A stretch of DNA of 64,000 nt. Origin: Tubiluchus corallicola. Its lineage: Eukaryota; Priapulida; Priapulimorpha; Priapulimorphida; Tubiluchidae. Under the pieces are notes generated by a model. The model searched no databases and was not told the origin of the DNA. It saw nothing but the letters and a program-made list of their open reading frames with translations. Of this stretch, positions 39,801-49,239 are shown piece by piece. A program made the translations under genes and the position numbers. The stretch is taken from assembly GCA_030141605.1 (NCBI GenBank), contig JAQGDQ010000057.1, positions 372,001 to 436,000 of the forward strand. Direction: 5' to 3'. The first letter of the stretch is position 1, and each line of letters begins with the position of its first letter.

Positions 39801-42800
39801 TATGCTGCATGAAATCAAATCACAAACATAATTTAATCAGGATGTAATTCAGGTGTGGTGTGGGAAACATACCTGTAGGTATGAAGTTAACAGTAACATT
39901 GATAGTGGAGCCATACCTGTAGGCAAACAGTAACATTCAAAACTTCATGCCGGAAGGTAATCATACTGGTTCAATCAATAAACACAGGAATTTTCAATAA
40001 ATGGAATGTAGAATTATAACTGCTACTTGCAGCCATTATTGAAAAGAAGGATGTATACAAATTTCTTTGTTTGTTTAGTTGTTTATTTGTTTTTTGCTTT
40101 TTCATTGCTTATATGTAAGATTCTTTTTTGCTTTTGTTTGTTTGTCCAGTCATTCATTCTGTTTGCCTATAAATCCATCCTCCCATTCATTTGTTTCTTT
40201 ATTAATTCATTTCTAGTTTGTATTTTAATGTTTTTTGCAATGACATTCAGTATACATTAACAGTTAAATATGACAATATGGAAACAGAAAACCCTCACTT
40301 TAAAAAATTATATTATACTACTGAGATAATTTTAGGTGTACATTAATGAAATGTACTAGCTGAAATGTATAACACTAAACATAAAATACTGAATATAATG
40401 CTGAATAATCCACATGGTGCCTCATACAGCATTGCAGCTAAGAATAATACATGTATATTCTAAGTTACTTATACCTAATACAAATCTTTCATTGCTATTG
40501 TTAATATGCCGTTAGATAAGTGAATATAACTGTCAAGAAACGGAGGCATAAAAAACTGCAGGAATGTTTTACTACAGAGTACAGATAAATTGAACTCAAA
40601 ACTAATGAAACAGATGACAATGATAGCAAGAACTACATACCAGGTTTGATAAGAGCAATTCCTACACATGCAGTCACAATCTCAAGTTAGCATCTGATTC
40701 ATTCACAAATACACCCTGCACGCTGAAGTCAATCAGCTTATCTAGATCAATAATAATGTGCTACACATGCTGACAGAGCAGAGCAGCTTCAATGCTGCAA
40801 CTCTAACACAGCATGAGTTGTAAATGAGCAGAGGTAAAAAAACAGAGGAATTTTCAGAACTCAATGTCCTTGAGGGTTGGGGTTCGATGTCCGGCCATCA
40901 TTTGGTAAATGTGAGCTAAGAAAGTGGGGAAAAATTGCTACTGATATGTAAACACTTTGTGAATGCAAAGTTCGCAACGTTTTTTATAAACACATTTGCT
41001 TAAAAGTTTGGCTAAAGCTTACAATTCCTCACACACTAGAAGTTAGTTCGTCAAACGGATTACGGTTAGGGTATTTAAATTGTGTGGGGAATTGTAAATT
41101 CCTTCCAAAAGCTTAAATAAACAATTGACAATGTTAATATATTAACTTATAAATAATATAATTAATGGCAATATGAACGCAGTCACCCAGAAGTATTATA
41201 TTACATCTAACAACAAAGAAACTAAAGAACGTGGATGCTATAAAATTCAAAATAATGTTGGACTTGAACCAGAATCATGGAATAGAACTATAACCAGTTT
41301 AACAGGTGCCAAATTTACCCATCTGTTGATTAATGATACAGCAATGTCATTATTTTTCTGTAAGTGAAGAAAAAATAGTTACTGTATCCATGTTGGGATT
41401 AAAATAGGATATTCTAGCAGTCGCTGAGTGGCCAAAATGGTGTATGACTGAGCATGTGTCATAAGTCTCTGGATCAAATTTGGGCTTACTTATGTTGCTT
41501 TACGTTGTTACTGAATTTCAATAGCTGTAACATTGTACCATCATTTGTGAAGCTATTCTACTCAAGGGCATCTTGCATAACACAAATAACGAATTTAGAA
41601 GCCCATGAATTTATTCGAGGTCATTTTCTGCTGCCAAGTGTAACAAAAGCTTTTGTGAACAAGAAACATTGCTGCTGCTGCTGCTGCTGCTGGTGGTAAT
41701 GATTATAACTGTAGCTACAGTTGCTGTTGGTGGTGGCAGTGCCAAATGCACTACAGTTGTTTAATTATTGCTTTTTTTCTGAAAGATTCAAGGCTTCAAC
41801 AAAGAAAATTGTTCCAGATGTCAAAAGGCAAGATTTGTTTTATAAGGTGGAGATTCTCATGGCACAGTATGGCGCAACTACTGTCTGTTACTAATATTTG
41901 AGTTTTGGTCACCTTTCAGAATTTCAATAACTTGTTGTGCAACATTTGTAACTGGCCACGTAAGACCTTAAAAATTAAAACATGCAAGCCAGCAACTTAC
42001 TAAGTGTAACAAGTGGAAAACATTAACGAACAAAAGACAAACAATGAAAGACAACGACATAATAAGTGCCATGACTTCAATGGAAGCACATTTGAGATCG
42101 GGAGAAAATGGAAACTGCAGTGTTTCAGTCACATCATCAGAGCCCAGCACATTCATGCCTGCATGGCGGAACTAGCAGGAAGCAGTTATGGTTGAATAAT
42201 GTAAGAAAGTGGACAGGAAGGTATCTTGCTCTCGCCTGGCATTGGCAAGGGAAAGGAATAAACGAAAACAGTAGTGCATCTGTCTACGCTTCCTGATCTT
42301 CAGGACAAATGGGATTAGACAAGACAATATCCAGACATATAGCCTGAGAAAGTATGTAGCTAATATCAGCACTAAAGAGAGTAAACAAAAACTTACATCG
42401 TCTTCTGAACAACAGGTTCTTATGAAGTCGCTGCTCGTGTGCACTGACCACAGATTCAGATCCTCGTCTTGGTTTCATGTTTTACAAAAAACTTTCTTTT
42501 GAAATACTAAAGCCACTTCCGGAAGACTAGGAAACTTTTCATATTCCGTACAAGCGAATCACAACCAGTCATAAACAGGTTCACAGACTAACAGTATTTA
42601 TTGTTATGTCCAGTTCATCATTAACACTTATACCAGGACCCTACACCAAACTTAAGCAGGAAACACTGAGAGCACTACGCAAATACGCAACGCAATGATG
42701 CAATATCACTACCCGATCATGAAAAACCAGAAACAGGATATCATCAATCAGGAAACAGGAAATAATGAATTAATTACAAACTGGTAGCAAACTACTAGCT

Positions 42801-45800
42801 GACTGAAATATTTGACCTTTAAATTTGAGAAAGATATGCTTGGAAACCTAGAAATGATAAACAAGCTCTTGGTTATAAGCAATTTGTTTTACTCACTAAC
42901 TTTGACTAAAGGTTAAAAGTTTTTATGAAGTTGTTTAAATCAATATATGCCAACTAATAAGAAGCAATAATTATGAATAATGACAACAAAATAAAATGAA
43001 TTGTGTATGAAGTGTTCCCTATGCTAAGACAATAAGCTAATGGGTGCTAATAATTAATCAAATCAAAATATGAGTTATATATGGTCATACTGTTGAAACC
43101 ACACAGAACCAATTTTCTAGGCCGTAGTCAAACCAGTTACTAAGCGAGCCTGGCACTGTATAACTTCATAGTAAAGCACATACACAGTGACTACTCGGCT
43201 ATTTCCTACTCATCCTAAATAAGACCACAATTATATAGTTGAATTATGTGTGTCCAAATGTTTTTGCAAATACTTCAAGGTTTTATCAAGTATTTCTTTA
43301 GTCACTAAATCTCTATTCTAGTCAAAATTGTATGCAACATGTATGCCGTTCTGGTTAAAACTGTATGCAACATGTATGCCGTTCTGGTTAAAACTGTATG
43401 CAAGTATGCTGTTCTAGTCAAAACTGAATAGAAGTATACTATTCTAGTCAAATGCGCACAAGACCCTTTAAACCAAAATTGACAAACATGCCTCTAATAT
43501 TCCTAAAAAATAAAGATTCCACGTTTAAGACACACATCTGAAATTGTTCTGAGAATTAAACACATCTGAAATTGTTCTGAGAACTAACATTATTTTAGAC
43601 ACCTTCACTGATAAGAGATTTGAATGTTTGAAAAAAACTAGTGAAAAATTCTTCTGGTTTTCCATCATAAATCAGTTTCTCAATACAATCACGGAAACAG
43701 TCATTAGCTGTTAAAAATCTGCCACCTTGATGAATATGAAACATGAAACTTCTAAAGATAAGTGGAGAAATTTCACAACTCTGTGCACAGCAAAATCTGA
43801 AAAAGGATCAAGCAGATCTAGCCAAACAATTTACTGGCAAGTAAAAGTTGAAAGAAAAAAGTAGAGTGAAGAACACATCCACCCACAAACAACACAAAAA
43901 GTGGGGACAATTTGATAGTGGACTTGTGCAGAACAGGCTCAAGATAGTTACTAAATATGTATCTACACTGATGGCTCATTTTATTACAATGAACCACATT
44001 TTGATGCCAGGTCAAGTACAATCTTGGGTTGAGCATCAAAATGTACAGACAGTTTTTCTATAAACTTCATACAAGCATAATGTCAAACACAAATTCTGTT
44101 TTTCAAGTGTAAACGTGCTCGTAAACTGTTCCACCTGTAACAATGTAACTATTATTGTACACAAAGAACAATGCTGACTAAACTGCTACGTGACGTATTG
44201 TTTAGCAGAAGTTTAACTACAGAGACGACATTTTTTAAAAATAACTTCCTTTATTGTAATTGTTGAGGATTAACTAACTAACTAACTAACTAGAAGTAAA
44301 ATCACAGCCGAATAATGGCCAACACAGTGGTAATCTTTTAACGACTAGTCAAGTTAATTTGTTTAAGTTTTAAAAGGCTTCTGGGCAAAAATTATGTTGA
44401 CATGCAAACGATAATTTATAAAATAAGCAGCAGCAACGGCGAAACTAATTAACTTCGCTAATAAATAATACTAATAAAGAAAATTTGTAATGATATTAGG
44501 TTTTTACGAAAAAAAGTCCAAAAATTTCTTTGACATACATGATTAAAATATTTCCAACTTGCCAATGCAAGGAAAGCAATATTTTTTCAGCTAAATCTGG
44601 CTAGAAAAGGTAGATGTCTAAAAGATGTGTGGAAATAGATGGCACAATTAACAACAACAACAACAACAACAACAACAATAACAATAATAATAATAAAAAC
44701 TTCAACATCAAATTAGAGAATAGGACTATGAACCTGGCAGGTAAACAAAAAACAAATATTGTCAGTTTGACAAGATCATGAAATTTGAAGAAATGCCAAA
44801 CTGGACGGACGACTGAATGAAATGATACATCTTACAGAAGTCACGAGTGAAGAAAATATAAAAGTAAGTGCTGAAGTATACTAAATTTGTAAAAACTTTT
44901 GACAAAAATGCATTTGTCAAACGACACTTTTACCACAATAGACAAGAATGAAGGATATAAAAAAGCTGATTGGACAAACTGACAACTGCTCCATGTTTCT
45001 GTGTGGACCACAAATGAGTAATACGAAAAGAAAATCACAACTTAATGCCTAAAAGGACCTAGACTTCATGTCTATACCTTAACTATAGTTAATGTGTTAA
45101 CACAAATGAAGAAACTGTTAGAAAACAGAAAACAACACAAGCTTTTGTGTTAAACATGGCAAAAAATTGGGTATGGCAAAAAATAAAGATCAAGTTTTTT
45201 CTAAATATTATGACTACAAGAAAAAATAGAAACGTTGAGTGAAATGTAAAGATTGTGATGTTTTTCTGTCCAAAAATATTGAAAGGATTTGTTAGCCACA
45301 TTTGTTTAAAATAGTGGTGAGCTGGAAGAAGAAACATCAGGCATGATACAACTAATCATGGTTGTTTGCATGTAAAAGTAGTGCAAGGTACAAAAAAGCT
45401 TCCCAGTGTTCTAATAAAAGAGAAATGAAATAATGCTGAAATTAGGCATAGCCACCGACTCTGTCCATTCAAATATGATAACCAAACAGCAGCTTGAATC
45501 AACAAATGGCCATTGTACACAGTCAAAATTGGGCATGTTATACATACATTTGCAATGGTTTACTTACTTAACACGCACTTTAAGGATGACACAGAACTGG
45601 CCTTTTGGCACTCCATAATCTCTCATTTATCATTGAACGGACTAATCAATTCAGTTGGTATTAAACACTGATAACCTACCCAGACAACTTATTCAAATGA
45701 TGTTTTAAAATTGCTATTCTACTGAGTGCTAACAATTGTCTATTTTTTTACCAATATCATCAGCAAAGTCATAAGTTGTGTCAGCTATGCTTTCTAGCAA

Positions 45801-45929
45801 CTTCTCAACTGATAACCGTGATTCAGCATTGTAATCCTCCGGATCCTCTTGAGGGTAATAAAACTGCAAAGAAGGACTGATCTTCCGACGAGGAATCGGA
45901 CGCGAGGCCATGCGACTTCGATACGCCAT
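15683..45929 (-). CDS. AMPD2: AMP deaminase (AMPD2 type), 16 exons
   Basis: AMP deaminase hydrolyses AMP to IMP and ammonia in the cytosol, balancing adenine and guanine nucleotides. Exons, 5' to 3' on the minus strand: 45929-45752, 37168-36955, 32696-32543, 32041-31837, 25993-25878, 24880-24777, 24258-24129, 23758-23621, 22259-22197, 21159-21028, 20359-20069, 18743-18580, 17571-17451, 17302-17129, 16496-16386 and 15844-15683. They sum to 2457 nt, 818 codons, with all phases matching. The catalytic core is complete. HxH is H371/H373 (VDTHIHA), PHCGEAG gives H642 and E645, ISHG gives H664, and STDDP gives D719. The 642/645/664/719 spacing equals that of the Arabidopsis AMPD zinc and active-site residues (659/662/681/736). 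[20 protein letters not shown] and [13 protein letters not shown] match animal AMPD2 upstream of the core. Residues 1-130 are poorly conserved and basic or phosphorylatable, as usual for the N-terminus. The longest introns are 8.6 and 5.8 kb. Confidence 0.97.
15907..16095. mobile_element. pogo/Tigger-like MITE in the last AMPD intron
   Basis: The left end CAGTCAAACCTCTTTATA and the right end AAGGTTTGACAA are imperfect inverted repeats, and each is flanked by TA (15905-15906 and 16096-16097). The 189-bp interior also has complementary pieces (GTTATAACA and CGTTATAGC). TA target duplication and this terminal sequence style suggest a mariner-superfamily, pogo-like origin; there is no coding capacity. 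Confidence 0.65.
16386..16496 (-). CDS. AMPD2: AMPD exon 15
   Basis: Residues 729-765: [20 protein letters not shown] then [17 protein letters not shown]. The open frame extends into both introns, but conservation stops at the splice sites. Confidence 0.97.
17129..17302 (-). CDS. AMPD2: AMPD exon 14, STDDP signature
   Basis: Residues 671-728: [40 protein letters not shown], then [18 protein letters not shown]. The signature is CLSTDDP where most AMP deaminases have SLSTDDP; D719 and D720 are intact. Confidence 0.97.
17451..17571 (-). CDS. AMPD2: AMPD exon 13, HCGEAG motif
   Basis: Residues 630-670: [17 protein letters not shown] with H642 (zinc ligand) and E645 (proton shuttle), then [11 protein letters not shown] with H664. 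Donor GTGAGT. Confidence 0.97.
18580..18743 (-). CDS. AMPD2: AMPD exon 12
   Basis: Residues 576-630: [20 protein letters not shown], an acidic/proline linker, then [20 protein letters not shown]. The donor GTAGGC splits an Arg codon. Confidence 0.97.
20069..20359 (-). CDS. AMPD2: AMPD exon 11 (largest)
   Basis: Residues 479-575, including [32 protein letters not shown] and [10 protein letters not shown], core TIM-barrel elements of AMP deaminase. The acceptor is TTATTTTAAG and the donor GTAAGT. Confidence 0.97.
21028..21159 (-). CDS. AMPD2: AMPD exon 10
   Basis: Residues 435-478: [20 protein letters not shown] then [20 protein letters not shown]. Phase 0 at both ends; donor GTAACC. Nearly identical to the AMPD family core. 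Confidence 0.97.
22197..22259 (-). CDS. AMPD2: AMPD exon 9 (63 nt)
   Basis: Residues 414-434: [20 protein letters not shown] then A. Short phase-0 exon with a GTAAGT donor, too small to stand alone as an open frame. Confidence 0.97.
23621..23758 (-). CDS. AMPD2: AMPD exon 8, HxH zinc-binding motif
   Basis: Encodes residues 368-413. It opens immediately with [20 protein letters not shown], so the metal-binding H371 and H373 sit four and six codons after the splice acceptor. The acceptor and first codons are duplicated just upstream (see the 64-bp repeat). Confidence 0.97.
23731..23858. repeat. 64-bp tandem duplication across the AMPD exon 8 acceptor
   Basis: ATGAAGCTGC(G/A)TGAATATGA starts at 23731 and again at 23795. 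About 64 bases match with roughly seven substitutions, ending AAACAAATG(C/T)(G/A)TAGA. The first copy covers the real exon 8 acceptor (23758/23759) and its first nine codons. The second copy lies in the intron and still carries an acceptor-like CTACAG followed by codons reading VDIHIHAAS. Use of the intronic acceptor would run into an in-frame TAG before exon 8. Confidence 0.93.
24129..24258 (-). CDS. AMPD2: AMPD exon 7
   Basis: Encodes residues 324-367: [30 protein letters not shown] and HRDFYNIRK, all diagnostic of AMPD2. The start of the catalytic domain is reached at its end. Confidence 0.97.
24777..24880 (-). CDS. AMPD2: AMPD exon 6
   Basis: Encodes residues 290-324: [20 protein letters not shown], then [10 protein letters not shown], leading into the [11 protein letters not shown] motif completed by exon 7. 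The donor GTGAGT splits the Leu codon. Confidence 0.95.
25878..25993 (-). CDS. AMPD2: AMPD exon 5
   Basis: Encodes residues 251-289: [20 protein letters not shown], then [15 protein letters not shown], matching the VHPP and LRMVxGVxHVY segments of AMPD2. The acceptor is TTTACATTGCAG and the donor GTGAGA. Confidence 0.95.
27311..27410 (-). mobile_element. tRNA-derived SINE head (Leu/Ser-like)
   Basis: On the minus strand, an A box TAGCTGAGTGG (27391-27381) and a perfect B box GGTTCGACGCT (27329-27319) are spaced as in tRNAs with a long variable arm. The acceptor arm and anticodon stem do not pair, so it is not a working tRNA. It is best read as the Pol III promoter head of a SINE or a tRNA pseudogene. 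It lies in AMPD intron 4, in the same direction as AMPD. Confidence 0.55.
27971..28160. mobile_element. Terminal-inverted-repeat element (MITE-like)
   Basis: The left end (27971-28018, GCGTTTACGTGGCATCC then CGTTATGCGGATGCGGAAT) and the right end (about 28118-28160) are imperfect inverted repeats of about 45 bases: the reverse complement of the right end reads CATTTACCTGGCATT then GCGTTATCCACCTGCGGAAT. There is no coding capacity, target duplications were not resolved, and the element lies in AMPD intron 4. Confidence 0.6.
29990..30430. other. A-rich, strand-asymmetric block in AMPD intron 4
   Basis: On the plus strand A greatly outnumbers T over about 440 bases, in AACA/AAAA-rich text without a clear period. 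Since AMPD is transcribed from the other strand, its pre-mRNA is T-rich here. No open frame or RNA gene is visible. Confidence 0.6.
31837..32041 (-). CDS. AMPD2: AMPD exon 4
   Basis: Encodes residues 183-251: [33 protein letters not shown], then an acidic stretch [13 protein letters not shown]. The donor is GTTGGT, a weak match, but it yields the correct phase for exon 5 across a 5.8-kb intron. Confidence 0.92.
32543..32696 (-). CDS. AMPD2: AMPD exon 3
   Basis: Encodes residues 131-182, ending [14 protein letters not shown], which corresponds to the FQRVTISGE segment conserved across AMPD paralogues before the core. The donor is GTAAGC and the acceptor CCCTACAG. Too interrupted to show as a long open frame. 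Confidence 0.93.
33581..34073. mobile_element. Non-autonomous element with 14-bp direct repeats
   Basis: CATTATACTGAATG occurs at 33581-33594 and exactly again at 34060-34073, as a target duplication would. Between them (465 bp), both ends carry the same phrase in opposite orientation: TAAAAATGGCACAGG, repeated about three times at the left, and CCTGTGCCATTTTTA at the right. The interior has TTTCATGGAAATTTGTTAAA and an (ACAAA/ACAGACA) run near 33950-33975, a style seen in many marine invertebrate short elements. Overlapping open frames here are repeat artefacts. It lies in AMPD intron 2. Confidence 0.7.
36955..37168 (-). CDS. AMPD2: AMPD exon 2
   Basis: Encodes residues 60-131. It begins [12 protein letters not shown], a possible basophilic phosphosite (RSAS), and ends with the AMPD2-type [13 protein letters not shown] followed by a basic helix, [12 protein letters not shown]. 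The acceptor is TTTTTACTTTAG and the donor GTAATT. The plus-strand open frame at 36923-37177 is its antisense shadow. Confidence 0.9.
37560..37785. repeat. Degenerate tandem array, about 43-bp units
   Basis: Four related units, each resembling TCTAATGTTCACCCAAGAA, then TTC...GC, then TTCAACTCATAG, follow one another. Divergence of 20-30% by eye suggests an old array. It lies in AMPD intron 1 close to exon 2. Confidence 0.7.
38940..39240. repeat. Tandem array, about 48-bp units
   Basis: CAAACACTGC(G)ACATTTAAAC and the following AATGCCAAAGCAATGAATCC recur at about 38952, 39000 and 39048, then decay through related phrases to about 39240. The 48-bp period is a multiple of three and creates spurious open frames on both strands (38878-39294). 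Confidence 0.85.
41019..41097. repeat. Inverted repeat, 17-bp stem
   Basis: TTACAATTCCTCACACA (41019-41035) pairs with TGTGTGGGGAATTGTAA (41081-41097) with one mismatch around a 45-base loop. It may be a small MITE or hairpin in AMPD intron 1. Confidence 0.75.
41671..41695. repeat. (GCT)n microsatellite
   Basis: Seven to eight GCT units followed by GGTGG. Located in AMPD intron 1. Confidence 0.9.
42397..42478 (-). CDS. AMPD2: Candidate alternative first exon of AMPD
   Basis: An ATG-led piece of 27 codons plus one base, from [16 protein letters not shown] to LLFRRR, ends at a perfect GTAAGT donor. The terminal phase is the same as that of the distal exon 1, so splicing to exon 2 (37168) would keep the frame and give 786 residues with Cys at the junction. 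Human AMPD2 and AMPD3 also use alternative 5' exons. No acceptor is needed if transcription starts just upstream. Inference, untested. Confidence 0.5.
43311..43590. repeat. Two small tandem arrays
   Basis: At 43311-43452, phrases such as GTTCTGGTTAAAACTGTATG recur four to five times with units of about 30-43 bp. At 43533-43588, ACACATCTGAAATTGTTCTG is duplicated with a period near 31 bp. Both lie upstream of the 42.4-kb candidate exon. Confidence 0.8.
44271..44292. repeat. (TAAC)n microsatellite
   Basis: Five TAAC units in AMPD intron 1. Confidence 0.9.
44650..44696. repeat. (ACA)n/(ATA)n microsatellite
   Basis: About nine ACA units grade into ATA units in AMPD intron 1. Confidence 0.92.
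45752..45929 (-). CDS. AMPD2: AMPD exon 1 (distal first exon)
   Basis: From [16 protein letters not shown] to TTYDFADDI, residues 1-59 plus one base. The donor is GTAAAAAA. It joins exon 2 in phase (Gly60). The N-terminus is Arg-rich, then acidic. It is the most upstream in-frame ATG found. That it belongs to AMPD rests on strand, phase and position, since AMPD N-termini are not conserved. Confidence 0.7.
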
Positions 45930-46218
45930 GTTGTACTAATGGTCGGATGAAACCAACAAAATGTCAGCAATGGTTCAAACTGAAACAGATGCTAGAGCGT
46001 CAAAAATGGGTTCAAAATAGAGGAAGAATAATAGTTGAACTGTGGGCAGAAGCTAAATAATACCAAGTTCAACCTGGTCAGTAAAAAGGAGACCTAACTG
46101 CCAGGAACCAGACTTCTTAATGCTTTCATCAGTCATACTGTACCCGACTATTAATCTCACTCAGTGAGACAGGATCTACACACATCAAAAACATATCTAA
46201 GATACCTCTACTGGGTCA

Positions 46219-46474
46219 ATAAGCCTTTTCACAGTTTCAATACATGCATGTGCAGTTTCTGTAGGTCAAAGGTTAAGTGTACCACAGCAACACGTCTTAA
46301 TTACCACCATTAGGTGACATGGAAGAAAAAAATAAACTAGGTAAGATTCTAGCTAGCTGTTAAAACATGTTAAAACTGTTACTATTGCATTGTACACAAA
46401 TGTGTTGTCTGGTACACTTAACCTTTGACCTTTTCATGATCATCATCAATCGCTGGAACTGTGAAAAGGCTTAT
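46219..46474. repeat. Long imperfect hairpin upstream of AMPD
   Basis: The outer arms, ATAAGCCTTTTCACAGTT (46219-46236) and AACTGTGAAAAGGCTTAT (46457-46474), are perfectly complementary over 18 bases. The inner arms, GGTCAAAGGTTAAGTGTACC (46264-46283) and GGTACACTTAACCTTTGACC (46411-46430), are perfect over 20 bases, with weaker pairing continuing inward. Unpaired segments of 27 and 26 bases separate the outer and inner stems. It begins about 290 bases upstream of the AMPD distal start codon. It could be a hairpin MITE or a transcribed foldback. Confidence 0.9.
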
Positions 46475-47922
46475 AGTTGCACTTGCTACCGTAATGCACA
46501 TTTTTATTTCCTAGCTTCATTCTGCTTATAGATCCAAATTTTGCCCCAGACATCTTAGGAATAGTTGCTAAACAATAATTAGCAGTACAAATCCCGCATC
46601 ATATCGAATCAATATGGAAAATAGCCTGGTATAGCTATCATATCCACGATACTACAAAAAAGTCATTATTGTATCGATACCACGATGTATTGCATCCAAA
46701 TCATAGATCCATGTAAGTCCATGCTACATCTATGCACATTTGAGCTTGTACTTCTTTTTTAAATAACTTTTTAATTAACTCTACCTTCTGTGAAAGGAAA
46801 TTGCTAAATTTCCACAATTCAGACAGAGATTAATTACGCAATAAAATTTTCTATAATTTAACATGTTTTTTACCAAGTCAATTTTCTATACAGTAGAAAA
46901 ACAAATGAATTTTTATCGACTTCAAAAGAATATCCCTTAGCAGAATTCTAGTATCGCTATCATATATATGGGAAAAAATATTGTATCATGTTGATATTGA
47001 TATCGTAATTTGTATCAACCAATTAGTATTGAGTAACAACACTACTAGAAAATTTTCTCAGTATACCAGTAAAATTTTACATAGTCAGATTTCCACTTTC
47101 ATAATTCATATCCATTTCAAAGTAACAACTGCTTAGGTGATTATAATACATAATTAATCAAAATAATTTATTTAAAATAGCTCTTTTAAGTCAGAGCTTG
47201 ACCAATAAGTAATTAATTTAATACAGTAATATCAGGTTTAATGTTGCTGATATCACTGCCTTTCAAATCTCTATGAAACTTGACTATAGCAGAAGTATAC
47301 TTGCCACGCTATTGTGGAAAAATTATAAGTTACAAAGCGATTAGTGGTGAAATAGTATGTCTCTATGAAAATCTTGAATTCACTTTGCGACTAACATCAT
47401 TTCAATAAGCAAAAGAATAATAATCACCAAACAAACTAATAAAAGATTATTTTAGAACACAAAATACTCACATTTTCCGCCAAACAAGGGTAAGGAAAAA
47501 ACACCAGCGATAATTTTTGTTTCAAGCCAATTTAACCATATACAGAGCAGTAACTACCTGTCAATGCACACAGCAGTTGTAATTATACAAATAAATGATA
47601 TTTAACAGGGCAATGTAGTACAATGTCCAATGATAAATCTATATGGGCCACAAACAAACACAGCTCGGATAGGCCAACCCCAATGACCTTGTCAAAAAGC
47701 AGCAGAAAGCCTCATACATAGCATCTATATCGATTAGTAAAATATTTATTATTAGCATCGATCAATAGTAACTCTAGAGCTGATTCCATATCAGTGCTCC
47801 GAGGAGCTGAATCAACATTAGGCAAGAAATATACATTTTTCCTTGAGATATCTTCATTTCTATTGCATTCCTTGAAGTCCAATAATGTAAAAAAGTATTG
47901 TCTTGTAGCATTAATCTTAAAA
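46475..47922. other. Intergenic, no gene recognised
   Basis: AT-rich. Between 46590 and 47020 there are repeated TATCG-containing phrases (GTATCGATACCACGAT, GTATCGCTATCATA, GATATCGTAA) reminiscent of decayed hAT-type MITEs, but no terminal repeats could be set. Confidence 0.5.
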
Positions 47923-48270
47923 GGTCTTCAAAAACTAGTGTCATTGAACATTGTTATATTACCATTAGTTTAGGTGCCAAATCTTAATCATGTAAGAACT
48001 GAATACCAGGTCTTCAAAAACAAGTGTCATTAAACATTTTGTTATATTACCATTAGTTTAGGTGCTAAATCTTAATCATGTATGAATTGAATACCAGGTC
48101 TTCAAAAACAACTGATATTAAACATTGTTATATTACCATTAGTTTAGGTGCTAAATCTTAATCATGTATGAATTGAATATCAGGTCTTCAAAAACAATTG
48201 ACATTAAACATTGTTATATTACCATTAGTTTAGGTGCTAAATCTTAATCATGTATGAATTAAATATCTGA
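47923..48270. repeat. Four-copy tandem repeat, about 86-bp units
   Basis: Units start with GGTCTTCAAAAAC at about 47923, 48009, 48097 and 48183, and share TTATATTACCATTAGTTTAG and AAATCTTAATCATGTA. Divergence is low (a few percent), so the array is fairly young. It has no coding capacity. Confidence 0.93.
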
Positions 48271-49239
48271 TAATGTAATAACGAAATTACGTACGAGCAC
48301 TACTAATTGTGCCAACTCTCCCCTCTGTCACATTGATTACATCCTACTTGTGACATTTGCTGTTAACATCGGTCCAGTCTGGCATTCCCTGTTGCAGTCA
48401 GCTACGCAACGTTACCACCTTTAACTGATGAGTTTATTGCTATGAAACCTCTTTACTGTTTTTAATAAAACAGTTTACTTTGGCTAAATCCGTGCAGTTC
48501 TATTGTTTCAGACTAGTGACTTTACAATTAATACAATTATAACGTGATTTTAATGATTTCATGGATTACATCTTTCAATTTAGTCACATAATTGGAGAAA
48601 ATATCAAGTCATGTAAATAAAGTGAAATAAAAGAAGATAAAAGATAGGTTAAAAAATTCAGCCAATTTGGCATTCAGTGTTGTTGAAATAAACTTCACTC
48701 TTGGTGGGCAGTTCACTCTAGGGGTGGCATTGTGAAAAAGAGTTCTGGTGGCATTGCAATCTAACCCTAAAATTCATCTCTGTAGCAATATTCTTGTGTA
48801 GATTTTTAGGACTACCATTATTAACAATTTTCGTTGCATTGGCTTACTTCAGGATATGAAATCCACTGGTTTTGAAAAAGTATGTTATATTAAATTTATA
48901 GACTGTAAATTTATTGAAAAGTAATCTTTTCAACAAGTTCTGCTTACCAAGGCAACAGGCCTTGATCATCTGTCACTGAACAGATGCTTCGACCAGGTAG
49001 CACACCGTTTGCCAGTCAGCGATGACAGTAACATGTTACAAATGTAGCTGGATCCAAAAAAATAGTTCCAAATTGTGGAACTGCAACTGTAATGAGTTAC
49101 AATTTTTAGAAGTAAACCTGTGACAGTAACTAGTTCATTAGGATACCTTAAGATGTTTTGACAAAGTAAAAATTTCTACCCTAGCCAAATCTTGTGTAAA
49201 TGTCAGACATCAAATCCTTGATTGAGGTCTTACAATTGT
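48271..49239. other. Intergenic, no gene recognised
   Basis: No open frame, RNA gene or clear repeat could be supported here. Confidence 0.5.

Noticed and set aside
39855-39917. Possible micro-exon on the minus strand between two CCTACAGGTATG sequences
   Set aside because: The acceptor/donor pair would enclose 44 bases and break the phase between AMPD exons 1 and 2; a local duplication explains it.
40865-40895. B-box-like GGGGTTCGATGTCC suggesting a tRNA or SINE
   Set aside because: No matching A box at the right distance upstream.
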